This document shows positions 1 to 5,667 of a stretch of DNA of 6,458 bases, in pieces; the first letter of the stretch is position 1, and each line of letters begins with the position of its first letter. Source of the stretch: Chryseobacterium gleum (lineage in GTDB: Bacteria > Bacteroidota > Bacteroidia > Flavobacteriales_D > Sanyastnellaceae); NCBI GenBank assembly GCA_945878835.1, contig CAMCUG010000086.1:1-6458 (forward strand), read 5' to 3'. Both the position numbers and the translations under genes were made by a program. The notes under the pieces are model-generated. The model was not told the origin of the DNA and did no database searches. It saw only the letters and a list, made by a program, of their open reading frames with translations.

Positions 1-2211
1 TGTGCGTCGCAAAGAAATATTCTTAATCCCAAAAAAGCTTCAAATGTAGATTTGCTACTTTCTTCAATGAGCATTGAGGAGAAAGTGGGACAAATGACGC
101 AGTTGAACATTGACGTTGTTTGCGAAGGAGAAGTGTACAAACTTTCAGAACCACATCGTTTGAATGCAACGAAGCTTCATCAAGCTATAGTTGACCATCA
201 TGTTGGATCAATATTGAATTGTGGTGGACATGCCTATCCGCGCGAGCAGTGGCATGAAATCATTGGCGGCATTCAGAAAGTAGCAACGACAGAAACACGA
301 TTGAAAGTTCCAATTTTATATGGAATAGATGCCATTCACGGAGCGAATTACGTTACGGGTTCAACCTTATTTCCGCAACAGTTAGCGCAAGCCGCAACCT
401 TCAATCCGAGTCTAACGGAAGAGGGAGGAAGAATTACTGCGTATGAAACGCGCGCTGCAGGTATTCCATGGAATTTCTCTCCAGTTTTAGATGTTGGAAG
501 AAATAAAAATTGGTCTCGTTTTTTCGAAACGTTCGGAGAAGATCCATACGTGTGTAGTGTCTTCGGAAGCGCGCTTGTTCGCGGATATCAAGGTGGAAAT
601 GGTTCTGCGGTAAACAACGTTCACGTGGCAGCATGTATGAAGCATTTCTTGGGTTACAGCGGAACGCGCACCGGATTCGATCGCACTCCAGCAATTATTT
701 CCGACATTGAATTGCGCGAAATTTATCGCCCGTCTTTTCAAGCGGCGATAGATGCGGGTGCATTAACTGTGATGATTAACAGCGGCGAGATTAACGGAAT
801 TCCTGTTCATGCAAATCCGAAAATCTTAATCGATTTGTTGCGCACACAGATGGGATTTAAAGGACTTGCTGTTACCGACTGGGAAGACATTATTAAGTTG
901 GTGAAGAACCATCGCGTTGCGGTTGATTTGAAGGAAGCAACGTATCTGGCTGTGATGGCTGGAATTGATATGTGCATGGTGCCAAACGATTACGACTTCA
1001 CAAAATATTTAATTGAATTGGTGAAGGAAGGAAGAATCTCTGTTGAGCGTTTGGATGTGAGTGTAAGAAGAATTTTGGAGACGAAAGAAAAATTAGGGCT
1101 GTTCCAAAATCCAATGCCACCAAGCGTTGCAGCGTTTCCAGAATTTGCGTCAGAGAAGCACAAAGCAGCAGCATTGCACACAGCGGAAGAAAGCATTACC
1201 CTTCTTGAAAACAAGAACAACATTCTTCCTTTGAAGAAAGACGCGAAGATTTTTGTTACTGGTCCGGCTGCGAATTCAATGACACTGTTGAATGGTGCTT
1301 GGACACGCACGTGGCAGGGAACCGATGCGCAATTCGATGACGCTACGAAGAACACAATTTATGAGGCACTTCTGAGCAAGAATAAGAATGTTACGTTCAA
1401 TGAAGTTTGTGGTTTAGAGACTATGAACAAAATGAATGGTAATCCGTTGGAGATGGCGATGAACGCCGATGTTATTGTGGTGTGTGTTGGAGAATTACCA
1501 AGCACTGAATTGCCCGGTAACATCTACGATCTCGAACTTCCGAAGGCGCAGCAAGAGTATGTGAAGATGCTTCAGTCTACAATGAAACCAGTTGTTTTGG
1601 TGTTAGTTGAAAATAGACCGCGGATTGTTCGCGATATTGTTGACGGATGTTCTGCTGTTGTGATGGCTTATCAGCCGGGCGATTTCGGAGGAGATGCGTT
1701 GGCGAATATTTTATATGGCGATGTTAATCCGAGTGGAAAGCTTCCATTCACGTATCCGAAATTCCAAGTTGGAACATCAACTTACGATCACAAGTTTACC
1801 GAGACGTTCGATAAAGATTTTGGTAACAAAGCTTTCCAACCGCAGTGGGAGTTCGGTTACGGGTTGTCGTATTCGAATGTTCAATACGAGAACCTTCAAG
1901 TGAGTTATGAAAGTGAAGCGCATGGCGGAGAAGTACTTGTGCGTGTAGATGTTTTAAACCCGAGCGAACGTTCGGTTAAGGAAAGTGTGTTGGTTTTTGC
2001 AACAGATGAAGTAGCATCTGTAACCCCTTCCGTAAAAAAATTAAAAGCCTTTCAGAAAATAGAATTGGCGCCGAAGCAGAAGCGCACCGTTGAGTTTTCT
2101 ATTTCGAAAGAAGATTTGAAATTCATTGGAAAAGATGCGCAACCGATTTTCGAATCGGGAGCTTTTCAGTTTCATGTGGGTTCGTTAACGCAGAGATTAA
2201 TTATTCAATAA
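1..2211 (+). CDS. Glycoside hydrolase family 3 beta-glucosidase-like enzyme, 5' end missing
   Basis: Exo-acting GH3 hydrolase, likely removing terminal beta-linked glucose or a similar sugar from oligosaccharides outside the cytoplasm. The frame is open to base 1, and the codons before the first possible start (TTG at 52) read as normal GH3 N-terminus (NVDLLLSSMSIEEKVGQM), so the true start is upstream. Numbering from codon 52: substrate-binding Asp93 (YGIDAIHG), Lys197-His198 (KHF), Asp210-Arg211, and nucleophile Asp276 (VTDWEDI, codon 877-879). The second alpha/beta domain spans roughly 385-605, with probable acid/base Glu486 (STE, codon 1507-1509) after VVCVGE, by analogy to barley exoglucanase ExoI. 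A fibronectin-III-like domain occupies about 615-715. All key residues are present. The first codon of the window is Cys followed by Ala-Ser-Gln, which could be the lipidated cysteine of a lipoprotein. The next gene starts one base after the stop, implying co-transcription. The exact substrate is not readable. Confidence 0.93.
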   Translation, partial: CASQRNILNPKKASNVDLLLSSMSIEEKVGQMTQLNIDVVCEGEVYKLSEPHRLNATKLHQAIVDHHVGSILNCGGHAYPREQWHEIIGGIQKVATTETRLKVPILYGIDAIHGANYVTGSTLFPQQLAQAATFNPSLTEEGGRITAYETRAAGIPWNFSPVLDVGRNKNWSRFFETFGEDPYVCSVFGSALVRGYQGGNGSAVNNVHVAACMKHFLGYSGTRTGFDRTPAIISDIELREIYRPSFQAAIDAGALTVMINSGEINGIPVHANPKILIDLLRTQMGFKGLAVTDWEDIIKLVKNHRVAVDLKEATYLAVMAGIDMCMVPNDYDFTKYLIELVKEGRISVERLDVSVRRILETKEKLGLFQNPMPPSVAAFPEFASEKHKAAALHTAEESITLLENKNNILPLKKDAKIFVTGPAANSMTLLNGAWTRTWQGTDAQFDDATKNTIYEALLSKNKNVTFNEVCGLETMNKMNGNPLEMAMNADVIVVCVGELPSTELPGNIYDLELPKAQQEYVKMLQSTMKPVVLVLVENRPRIVRDIVDGCSAVVMAYQPGDFGGDALANILYGDVNPSGKLPFTYPKFQVGTSTYDHKFTETFDKDFGNKAFQPQWEFGYGLSYSNVQYENLQVSYESEAHGGEVLVRVDVLNPSERSVKESVLVFATDEVASVTPSVKKLKAFQKIELAPKQKRTVEFSISKEDLKFIGKDAQPIFESGAFQFHVGSLTQRLIIQ

Positions 2212-2212
2212 G

Positions 2213-3043
2213 ATGAAAAGATATTTGTTGTTTTTAGTGCTTGCTTCAGTAACGTTGATTACGTGTAAGCAGTCTAATCCGGAAGATGTATTGGGTCGTC
2301 AGGGCGATGTTGTAGACTTCGCGGGACGCAAGTGGGACATTAAATACAGCAACACGCCTGTGGGTCCTGGACCAAACAACTTCTCTCGTCTTTATGACGA
2401 TGTGTGGGTAGATGAAAACGGTTACTTGCACTTGACCATTGCGAAGCACAACGATACATGGTATTCTTCGGAGGTTGTTGGACAAGACAACTTGGGATAT
2501 GGAACTTACATATTTACCATTCAAGCAGACCCGATGTCGTTTTCAGAGAACGTTGTTTTCGGATTGTTCACTTGGGATAATAACACGCTTCTTACAGACG
2601 GCAACAGCGAGGTAGACATTGAGTTTTCGAAGTGGGGAGACGCAACTGCTGAAGAGCCAACTACTTTTTCTGTTCAGCCAGTAAGTTTTGGAACGTTTTA
2701 TCCGGAAAGAACACGTGAACGCTTTATTGATCCAGACGTTTTGAAAGGTGTTACAACGCATTTATTCAACTGGACAGACACATTGATCACGTGGTACAGT
2801 TATGCTGGTGAAGATTATGAGAATGCAACACCAATTGCATCTTGGTCTTTCAATTTGAACAATCCTCCACGCGTGAAGCAAGACGGCAATCAAACGTCTC
2901 AACCTATTGTTATTCCTGCTCCGGGTGCAACAACGAATTGTCGCATGAATTTCTGGACATTACCGTTTTCTGCCATTGGTCCAAACAACGGATTGACGCA
3001 CGAAGTGGTTATTCGCGATTTCAAATACATACCTATGCAATGA
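2213..3043 (+). CDS. GH16-family glucanase-like lipoprotein
   Basis: Likely endo-acting beta-glycan hydrolase anchored to a membrane. The 276-residue protein starts MKRYLLFLVL with a hydrophobic signal segment ending LITC, so Cys18 is the probable lipidation site; Thr at -1 is atypical for a lipobox, so this is only likely. The rest is one concanavalin-type beta-sandwich. The active-site strand NSEVDIEFSKWG carries Glu133 (nucleophile), Asp135 and Glu137 (acid/base). Upstream aromatic strands (VWVDENGYLHLTI, LGYGTYIFTI, VVFGLFTWD) fit the GH16 fold. The spacing is E-x-D-x-E, as in lichenases and xyloglucan transglycosylases, and not the E-x-D-x-x-E of classical laminarinases, so the substrate should not be assumed to be laminarin. 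It begins one base after the GH3 stop, so the two probably share a transcript and act in sequence: GH16 cuts chains and GH3 trims the products. It could instead be a lectin-like or transglycosylating relative. Confidence 0.85.
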   Translation: MKRYLLFLVLASVTLITCKQSNPEDVLGRQGDVVDFAGRKWDIKYSNTPVGPGPNNFSRLYDDVWVDENGYLHLTIAKHNDTWYSSEVVGQDNLGYGTYIFTIQADPMSFSENVVFGLFTWDNNTLLTDGNSEVDIEFSKWGDATAEEPTTFSVQPVSFGTFYPERTRERFIDPDVLKGVTTHLFNWTDTLITWYSYAGEDYENATPIASWSFNLNNPPRVKQDGNQTSQPIVIPAPGATTNCRMNFWTLPFSAIGPNNGLTHEVVIRDFKYIPMQ

Positions 3044-3049
3044 TTGCTG

Positions 3050-3057
3050 TAAATTCG
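3050..3057 (+). promoter_or_regulatory. Candidate minus-7 promoter element directly before gmhA
   Basis: TAAATTCG differs from the Bacteroidota minus-7 consensus TAnnTTTG at one base and ends four bases before the gmhA ATG. If used, transcription would begin at or next to the start codon, giving a leaderless message. No convincing minus-33 TTG lies at the usual spacing. A nearly identical module precedes the mini-ORF at 4761. Inference only. Confidence 0.35.
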
Positions 3058-3061
3058 CAGC

Positions 3062-3634
3062 ATGATCGTTCAGAAACATTTTGAAGAAGCGCATCAGTTG
3101 CTTTCGCAATTGTTGGCTTCGCCTGACTTTTTAACTTCCGTAAGCAACAGCGCACAATGCATGTCTTCCCAATTGAAATTGGGCAAGAAGATCATGTCTT
3201 GTGGTAACGGTGGAAGCATGTGCGATGCCATGCATTTCGCTGAAGAGCTTTCAGGAAGATACCGCGACAACCGTCCGGCTATTGCAGCCATGAGTATCTC
3301 TGATCCTTCACACATGTCTTGTGTGGGAAATGATTACGGTTATGATTTTGTCTTTTCACGTATGGTGGAAGCCATCGGAAATGAAGGCGACGTGTTGTTG
3401 GCTATTTCAACCAGCGGTAACTCTGCGAATGTGATTAAGGCCGCTGAAGCCGCTAAAGTGAAGGGTATGAAAGTTATTGCCCTAACGGGAAAGGACGGCG
3501 GTAAACTGGCTCCTTTGTGCGATCTCGAGGTGCGTGTTCCATGGATGGGATACGCCGATCGTATTCAAGAAATTCACATTAAAATCATTCATAGTTTTAT
3601 AGACTTCATTGAGCAAAACGCTGCACAGAAATAA
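3062..3634 (+). CDS. gmhA: Sedoheptulose-7-phosphate isomerase GmhA
   Basis: Cytoplasmic enzyme converting D-sedoheptulose 7-phosphate to D-glycero-D-manno-heptose 7-phosphate, the first step of ADP-heptose synthesis for lipopolysaccharide. At 190 residues it matches the E. coli protein (192) almost end to end. It has the SIS-domain phosphate-binding segments SCGNGGS (46-52) and ISTSGNSANVIKAAEAA (115-131), and the signature AMHFAEELSGRYRDNRP. The zinc and catalytic residues known from E. coli GmhA (His61, Glu65, Gln172, His180) correspond here to His58, Glu62, Gln169 and His177, the last two within YADRIQEIHIKIIH. The ATG at 3062 gives the expected N-terminus. It lies 18 bases after the GH16 stop with no Shine-Dalgarno sequence. 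It may be read through from the hydrolase genes or from a promoter-like element in the gap. Its role has no obvious link to polysaccharide degradation, so the closeness may be incidental. A strong terminator follows. Confidence 0.96.
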   Translation: MIVQKHFEEAHQLLSQLLASPDFLTSVSNSAQCMSSQLKLGKKIMSCGNGGSMCDAMHFAEELSGRYRDNRPAIAAMSISDPSHMSCVGNDYGYDFVFSRMVEAIGNEGDVLLAISTSGNSANVIKAAEAAKVKGMKVIALTGKDGGKLAPLCDLEVRVPWMGYADRIQEIHIKIIHSFIDFIEQNAAQK

Positions 3635-3640
3635 AAGCGT

Positions 3641-3661
3641 ATTCTTTCCAGTGAAAAGAAT
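3641..3661. repeat. Small inverted repeat after gmhA
   Basis: ATTCTTT (3641-3647) and AAAGAAT (3655-3661) form a 7-bp perfect hairpin with a 7-base loop, seven bases after the gmhA stop. It is AT-rich and has no T run after it. It may be a minor 3'-end structure ahead of the main terminator, or chance. Confidence 0.3.
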
Positions 3662-3672
3662 TAGGGTATAAA

Positions 3673-3699
3673 AAAAGGGGCTAATGATTAGCCCCTTTT
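3673..3699. terminator. Bidirectional intrinsic terminator between convergent genes
   Basis: AAAAGGGGCTAA (3673-3684) pairs perfectly with TTAGCCCCTTTT (3688-3699) around a TGA loop. Seven A bases run up to the stem on the left (3670-3676) and four T bases close it on the right. It therefore works as a terminator in both directions: for gmhA on the + strand and, with the stronger U tract, for the converging lipoprotein gene on the - strand, whose stop is 20 bases away. Confidence 0.93.
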
Positions 3700-3718
3700 C
3701 TATTGAGTGATATTTTTC

Positions 3719-4588
3719 TTAGTGGCAAACTTCCACATCTAAGTGAACAACGTAATAATTTGAATTATTTCCTTGAACCGTTAGGTTCGTTCCTTTGTAC
3801 AATTCAAACAAACCAGCTGCTGGTCTTTCAGAAGGTAATACATTGTATCCTTCAACCTTAACAGGCTCAGAAACGTTTTGTAATTGCATGTGATTACCAA
3901 GAACTATTGAGATTTGATCGGTTGTAGCATCATATACAACTGAAGCTCCATCAACCGCTTGCTGTCCAGCATAAATTGGATATGTTCCGCTAGTGCTTGC
4001 GTCAAGAGCAAACCACCATGCGTTACCAGCACCGGCAACACTGCCACCAAATGCAGTCTCTTCTTGCCAGTCACAGTCATTTTCATTGTTGTCGCAAGGG
4101 ACAAGGTTGTAACAAATGGTAAGGTTGCTTAGACCTGCAGGATTACCACTCGCATTAACTGGAGAAGCTAAACCAGAATCTGAACTCAGACCGTTGTAAT
4201 GGTAAACATTCGCGGCAGGACCTCCTTTCACAATTACAGCAACTGTAGAAACACAAAATCCAGCTGGAGGAGTAATAGACCAAGAAACATTTGTTCCGTC
4301 AGTTGTTACTGAAACACCATTTGAAAAACTAGCGTCGTTGAATGGATAATCTTGTTTTCCAGTTGTGAATTCATAACCTGATAGGCCAGCATTCAAAGCA
4401 GCTTCGTCGCAAGTAACGTTACCTCCGTTGTTATCACCAACCACAACAACAGGATTAATACCAGCAACTGAGGTTCTTTGAGTTGCGCTTTCAGAGTCAA
4501 CCGATTTCGAACAAGCTGTAAAGATTGCTGCGGTTGTTGCAAGCGATAAAAATGAGATAAACAAAAACTTTTTCATAAGACCGAACAT
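3719..4588 (-). CDS. Cysteine-rich putative lipoprotein of unknown function
   Basis: I do not recognise a function. The protein has a lysine-plus-hydrophobic signal segment (MKKFLFISFLSL) and a lipobox-like FTAC, so Cys26 should be lipidated (Cys22 if translation starts at the second Met, ATG at 4576, which gives the more typical MKK start). A Ser/Thr/Asn-rich linker runs to about residue 58. Two beta-rich parts follow. The first, about 60-165, contains WSITPPAGFCVS, VIVKGGPAANVYHY and NLTICYNLVPC, a pattern I recall from secreted beta-sandwich proteins in several phyla. The second, about 172-288, contains CDWQEETAFGG, NAWWFALD and YYVVHLDVEVC. Six cysteines besides the lipid one (60, 112, 159, 165, 172, 288) could form disulfides outside the cytoplasm. 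No catalytic motif is visible. It is a stand-alone gene, converging on gmhA across a shared terminator and diverging from phnA. A structural, adhesive or binding role is a guess. Confidence 0.85.
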   Translation of the reverse strand: MFGLMKKFLFISFLSLATTAAIFTACSKSVDSESATQRTSVAGINPVVVVGDNNGGNVTCDEAALNAGLSGYEFTTGKQDYPFNDASFSNGVSVTTDGTNVSWSITPPAGFCVSTVAVIVKGGPAANVYHYNGLSSDSGLASPVNASGNPAGLSNLTICYNLVPCDNNENDCDWQEETAFGGSVAGAGNAWWFALDASTSGTYPIYAGQQAVDGASVVYDATTDQISIVLGNHMQLQNVSEPVKVEGYNVLPSERPAAGLFELYKGTNLTVQGNNSNYYVVHLDVEVCH

Positions 4589-4622
4589 TTGGTAAATTAA
4601 ATTAATATATCGGGAGAGGGTG

Positions 4623-4630
4623 CGAAAATA
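4623..4630 (-). promoter_or_regulatory. Candidate promoter for the - strand lipoprotein gene
   Basis: Read on the - strand this is TATTTTCG, one base off TAnnTTTG. A TTTA word (near the minus-33 consensus TTTG) lies 20 bases upstream, the expected spacing. It sits 34 bases before the first possible start codon (46 before the second). The surroundings are AT-rich, so chance matches are likely. Confidence 0.35.
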
Positions 4631-4652
4631 TTAAATTTTTACTAAAATCCTA

Positions 4653-4668
4653 AATTTAATATTAAATT
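4653..4668. repeat. 16-bp perfect AT palindrome
   Basis: AATTTAATATTAAATT is its own reverse complement and overlaps the minus-33 region of the candidate - strand promoter. It could be an operator for a dimeric regulator, but it is made only of A and T in an AT-rich stretch, so it may be compositional. Confidence 0.3.
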
Positions 4669-4735
4669 ATAGTGTTAAATTTTAGTTTGTTTGAATTGGC
4701 ATTCTGCCTTCAGCGATTTTATTGTTCAAACGCGC

Positions 4736-4760
4736 GCCGCGATTGCCTTAAATTCGCGGC
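4736..4760 (+). promoter_or_regulatory. GC-rich inverted repeat enclosing a promoter-like element
   Basis: GCCGCGA (4736-4742) and TCGCGGC (4754-4760) form a 7-bp perfect inverted repeat that ends exactly at an ATG. The 11-base spacer and right arm contain TAAATTCG (4749-4756), the same minus-7-like word seen before gmhA. The structure stands out from its AT-rich flanks. It could be an operator over a promoter or an RNA hairpin; the sequence cannot distinguish these. Confidence 0.35.
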
Positions 4761-4796
4761 ATGAACGTTCCCACACTCTGTCTAAGAAGCGCGTAA
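4761..4796 (+). CDS. Orphan 11-codon mini-ORF (MNVPTLCLRSA)
   Basis: ATG to TAA, 11 residues, placed directly after a start module that closely matches the one before gmhA. No longer reading frame continues from it. It may be a leader peptide, the remnant of a decayed gene, or the 5' end of a non-coding transcript. No attenuator hairpin with a T run follows it, and it does not extend into phnA, which starts 150 bases downstream. Coding status is doubtful. Confidence 0.2.
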   Translation: MNVPTLCLRSA

Positions 4797-4810
4797 TAAG
4801 AAGCGAGTAA
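4783..4810. repeat. Two adjacent 14-bp direct repeats
   Basis: TAAGAAGCGCGTAA (4783-4796) is followed immediately by TAAGAAGCGAGTAA (4797-4810), with 13 of 14 bases identical. The first copy contains the mini-ORF stop codon. It may be a slippage-type duplication or a pair of binding sites. Removing one copy does not open a longer frame. Confidence 0.75.
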
Positions 4811-4845
4811 GTTCCTTAATGAGTTTTAATAATTGTCGGTTGTCT

Positions 4846-4853
4846 TAAATTTG
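4846..4853 (+). promoter_or_regulatory. Candidate minus-7 promoter element for the phnA-like gene
   Basis: TAAATTTG matches the Bacteroidota minus-7 consensus TAnnTTTG exactly, but the minus-33 word is poor. It would give a leader of roughly 85 bases. A competing choice is TAACATTG at 4857-4864, with one mismatch and a TTG (4833-4835) placed 21 bases upstream. Confidence 0.4.
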
Positions 4854-4945
4854 AGCTAACATTGCATTCATATGTATTTAACAATCGAATGAATTTATTA
4901 CAGATTGCGGAACTTCATTGGAAGAAATACTAATAAACTAAAGAA

Positions 4946-5524
4946 ATGACAACAGAACAAAAGTTACATGCACGTGGCAACGGAAGTTGCGACTTGTGCG
5001 AATCGAAGGAAAGTTTATCGGTTTACGAAGTTCCTCCGCATTCAGACGGGAATGAAGACGAAAGCATTTTAGTTTGTGAAGTGTGCAAAGCGCAACTGGA
5101 AAAACGCCTTGCGTTAGATGCCAATCATTGGGCGTGTTTGAATACAAGCATGTGGAGTGAAGTCCCTGCGGTGAAGGTAGTATCATGGAGAATGTTAAGC
5201 CGCTTGAAGTCGAATTCATGGGCGGCAGATGCCATTGACATGATGTATTTGGAAGAAGACCAATTGACGTGGGCACGTGCTGCTGGAGACGAAGAGGATT
5301 CGGGTGAAATTCAATTTCACAAAGATTCGAACGGAACCATTTTGCAAAGTGGAGATACTGTGACGTTAATTAAAACATTGGAAGTAAAAGGATCTCAAGT
5401 GAAAGCAAACGTGGGTGTTGCCGTAAGAAACATTCGTTTGGTTCACGACAACGTGGAGCAAATTGAAGGAAAGGTAGACGGACAACAAATTGTGATTTTA
5501 ACGAAGTTTGTGAAGAAGTCTTAA
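4946..5524 (+). CDS. phnA: PhnA/YjdM-family zinc-ribbon protein, long form
   Basis: Small cytoplasmic protein of the PhnA (YjdM) family. The family is named after the E. coli phosphonate region, but a direct role in phosphonate use is not established, so the cellular job is unknown. The N-terminal zinc ribbon has Cys15-x2-Cys18 and Cys44-x2-Cys47 (CDLC, CEVC). The middle region, about 48-115, is probably helical and Trp-rich (NHWACLNTSMWSEVPAVKV, WAADAIDMMYL). The conserved C-terminal PhnA domain, about 130-192, contains LQSGDTVTLIKTLEVKGS, VAVRNIRLV and GQQIVILTKFVKKS. At 192 residues it is longer than the E. coli form (about 111); the extra length is the middle region. The ATG at 4946 starts directly before the family-typical N-terminus. 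It is monocistronic: about 350 bases of non-coding DNA precede it and a terminator hairpin follows. Confidence 0.9.
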   Translation: MTTEQKLHARGNGSCDLCESKESLSVYEVPPHSDGNEDESILVCEVCKAQLEKRLALDANHWACLNTSMWSEVPAVKVVSWRMLSRLKSNSWAADAIDMMYLEEDQLTWARAAGDEEDSGEIQFHKDSNGTILQSGDTVTLIKTLEVKGSQVKANVGVAVRNIRLVHDNVEQIEGKVDGQQIVILTKFVKKS

Positions 5525-5545
5525 GGAAGTTATTTTAATAGAATA

Positions 5546-5582
5546 TATTCTGAAACGTTTGTTTAGAGAGGGTTTCAGGATG
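5546..5582. repeat. Hairpin after the phnA-like gene
   Basis: CTGAAAC (5550-5556) pairs with GTTTCAG (5572-5578), extended outward by four more pairs, two of them G-T, to 5546 and 5582, around a 15-base loop. No T run follows. It stands immediately before the terminator hairpin, which competes for its last bases, so the two may be alternative folds or a tandem 3'-end structure. Confidence 0.4.
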
Positions 5583-5622
5583 AGAAGCAAGAAGGTTATG
5601 GCATATGACTTTCTTGCTTTTT
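5582..5622 (+). terminator. Intrinsic terminator after the phnA-like gene
   Basis: The core stem pairs 5585-5599 with 5605-5619 over 15 bp, including two G-T wobbles; nine outer pairs (AAGCAAGAA with TTCTTGCTT) are perfect. The loop is GGCAT. Five T bases (5618-5622) and then CGTTT follow on the + strand. It ends the phnA message and isolates the downstream yifB gene. Confidence 0.75.
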
Positions 5623-5640
5623 CGTTTAATTGAAATGTCA

Positions 5641-5667
5641 TTTGCAAGAAAAAATTATGCTTGCAAA
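5641..5667 (+). repeat. Inverted repeat enclosing the yifB start codon
   Basis: TTTGCAAG (5641-5648) and CTTGCAAA (5660-5667) are perfect 8-bp arms. The 11-base loop contains the ATG at 5657-5659, flush against the right arm. In RNA this could occlude or present the start codon; in DNA it could be a regulator site. It may also be chance. Confidence 0.4.

Larger units (their letters stand above)
4589..4945. other. AT-rich intergenic region between divergent genes
   Basis: These 357 bases separate the - strand lipoprotein gene from the + strand phnA-like gene. No full-length gene is visible. The left third is strongly AT-rich with repeated TTAAATTT-type words and a 16-bp AT palindrome. The middle holds a short GC-rich patch (about 4731-4760) ending at a mini-ORF start. 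The right third holds promoter-like words for phnA. I see no tRNA or recognised riboswitch. Confidence 0.8.

Noticed and set aside
990..1355. Long open frame on the - strand inside the GH3 gene (also 434-694 and 487-741)
   Set aside because: These lie opposite a clear, fully conserved GH3 coding frame and show no recognisable protein features, so they are shadow frames.
2842..3084. + strand frame overlapping the end of the GH16 gene and the start of gmhA
   Set aside because: It overlaps two convincing genes in another frame and has no domain or signal features.
4621..4690. Possible CRISPR or iteron-like repeats of TTAAATTT words
   Set aside because: The words vary in length and spacing and are only A and T; they fit an AT-rich promoter region and not a regular array.
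4689..4731. GTTTGAA / TTCAAAC inverted repeat with a nested GGCA-TTC-TGCC stem, considered as a structured RNA
   Set aside because: The outer stem is only 7 bp over a 29-base loop and the inner stem 4 bp, too weak to call without covariation.
4938..5276. - strand frame opposite the phnA-like gene
   Set aside because: The + strand frame has the zinc-ribbon cysteines and the PhnA domain; the antisense product resembles nothing.
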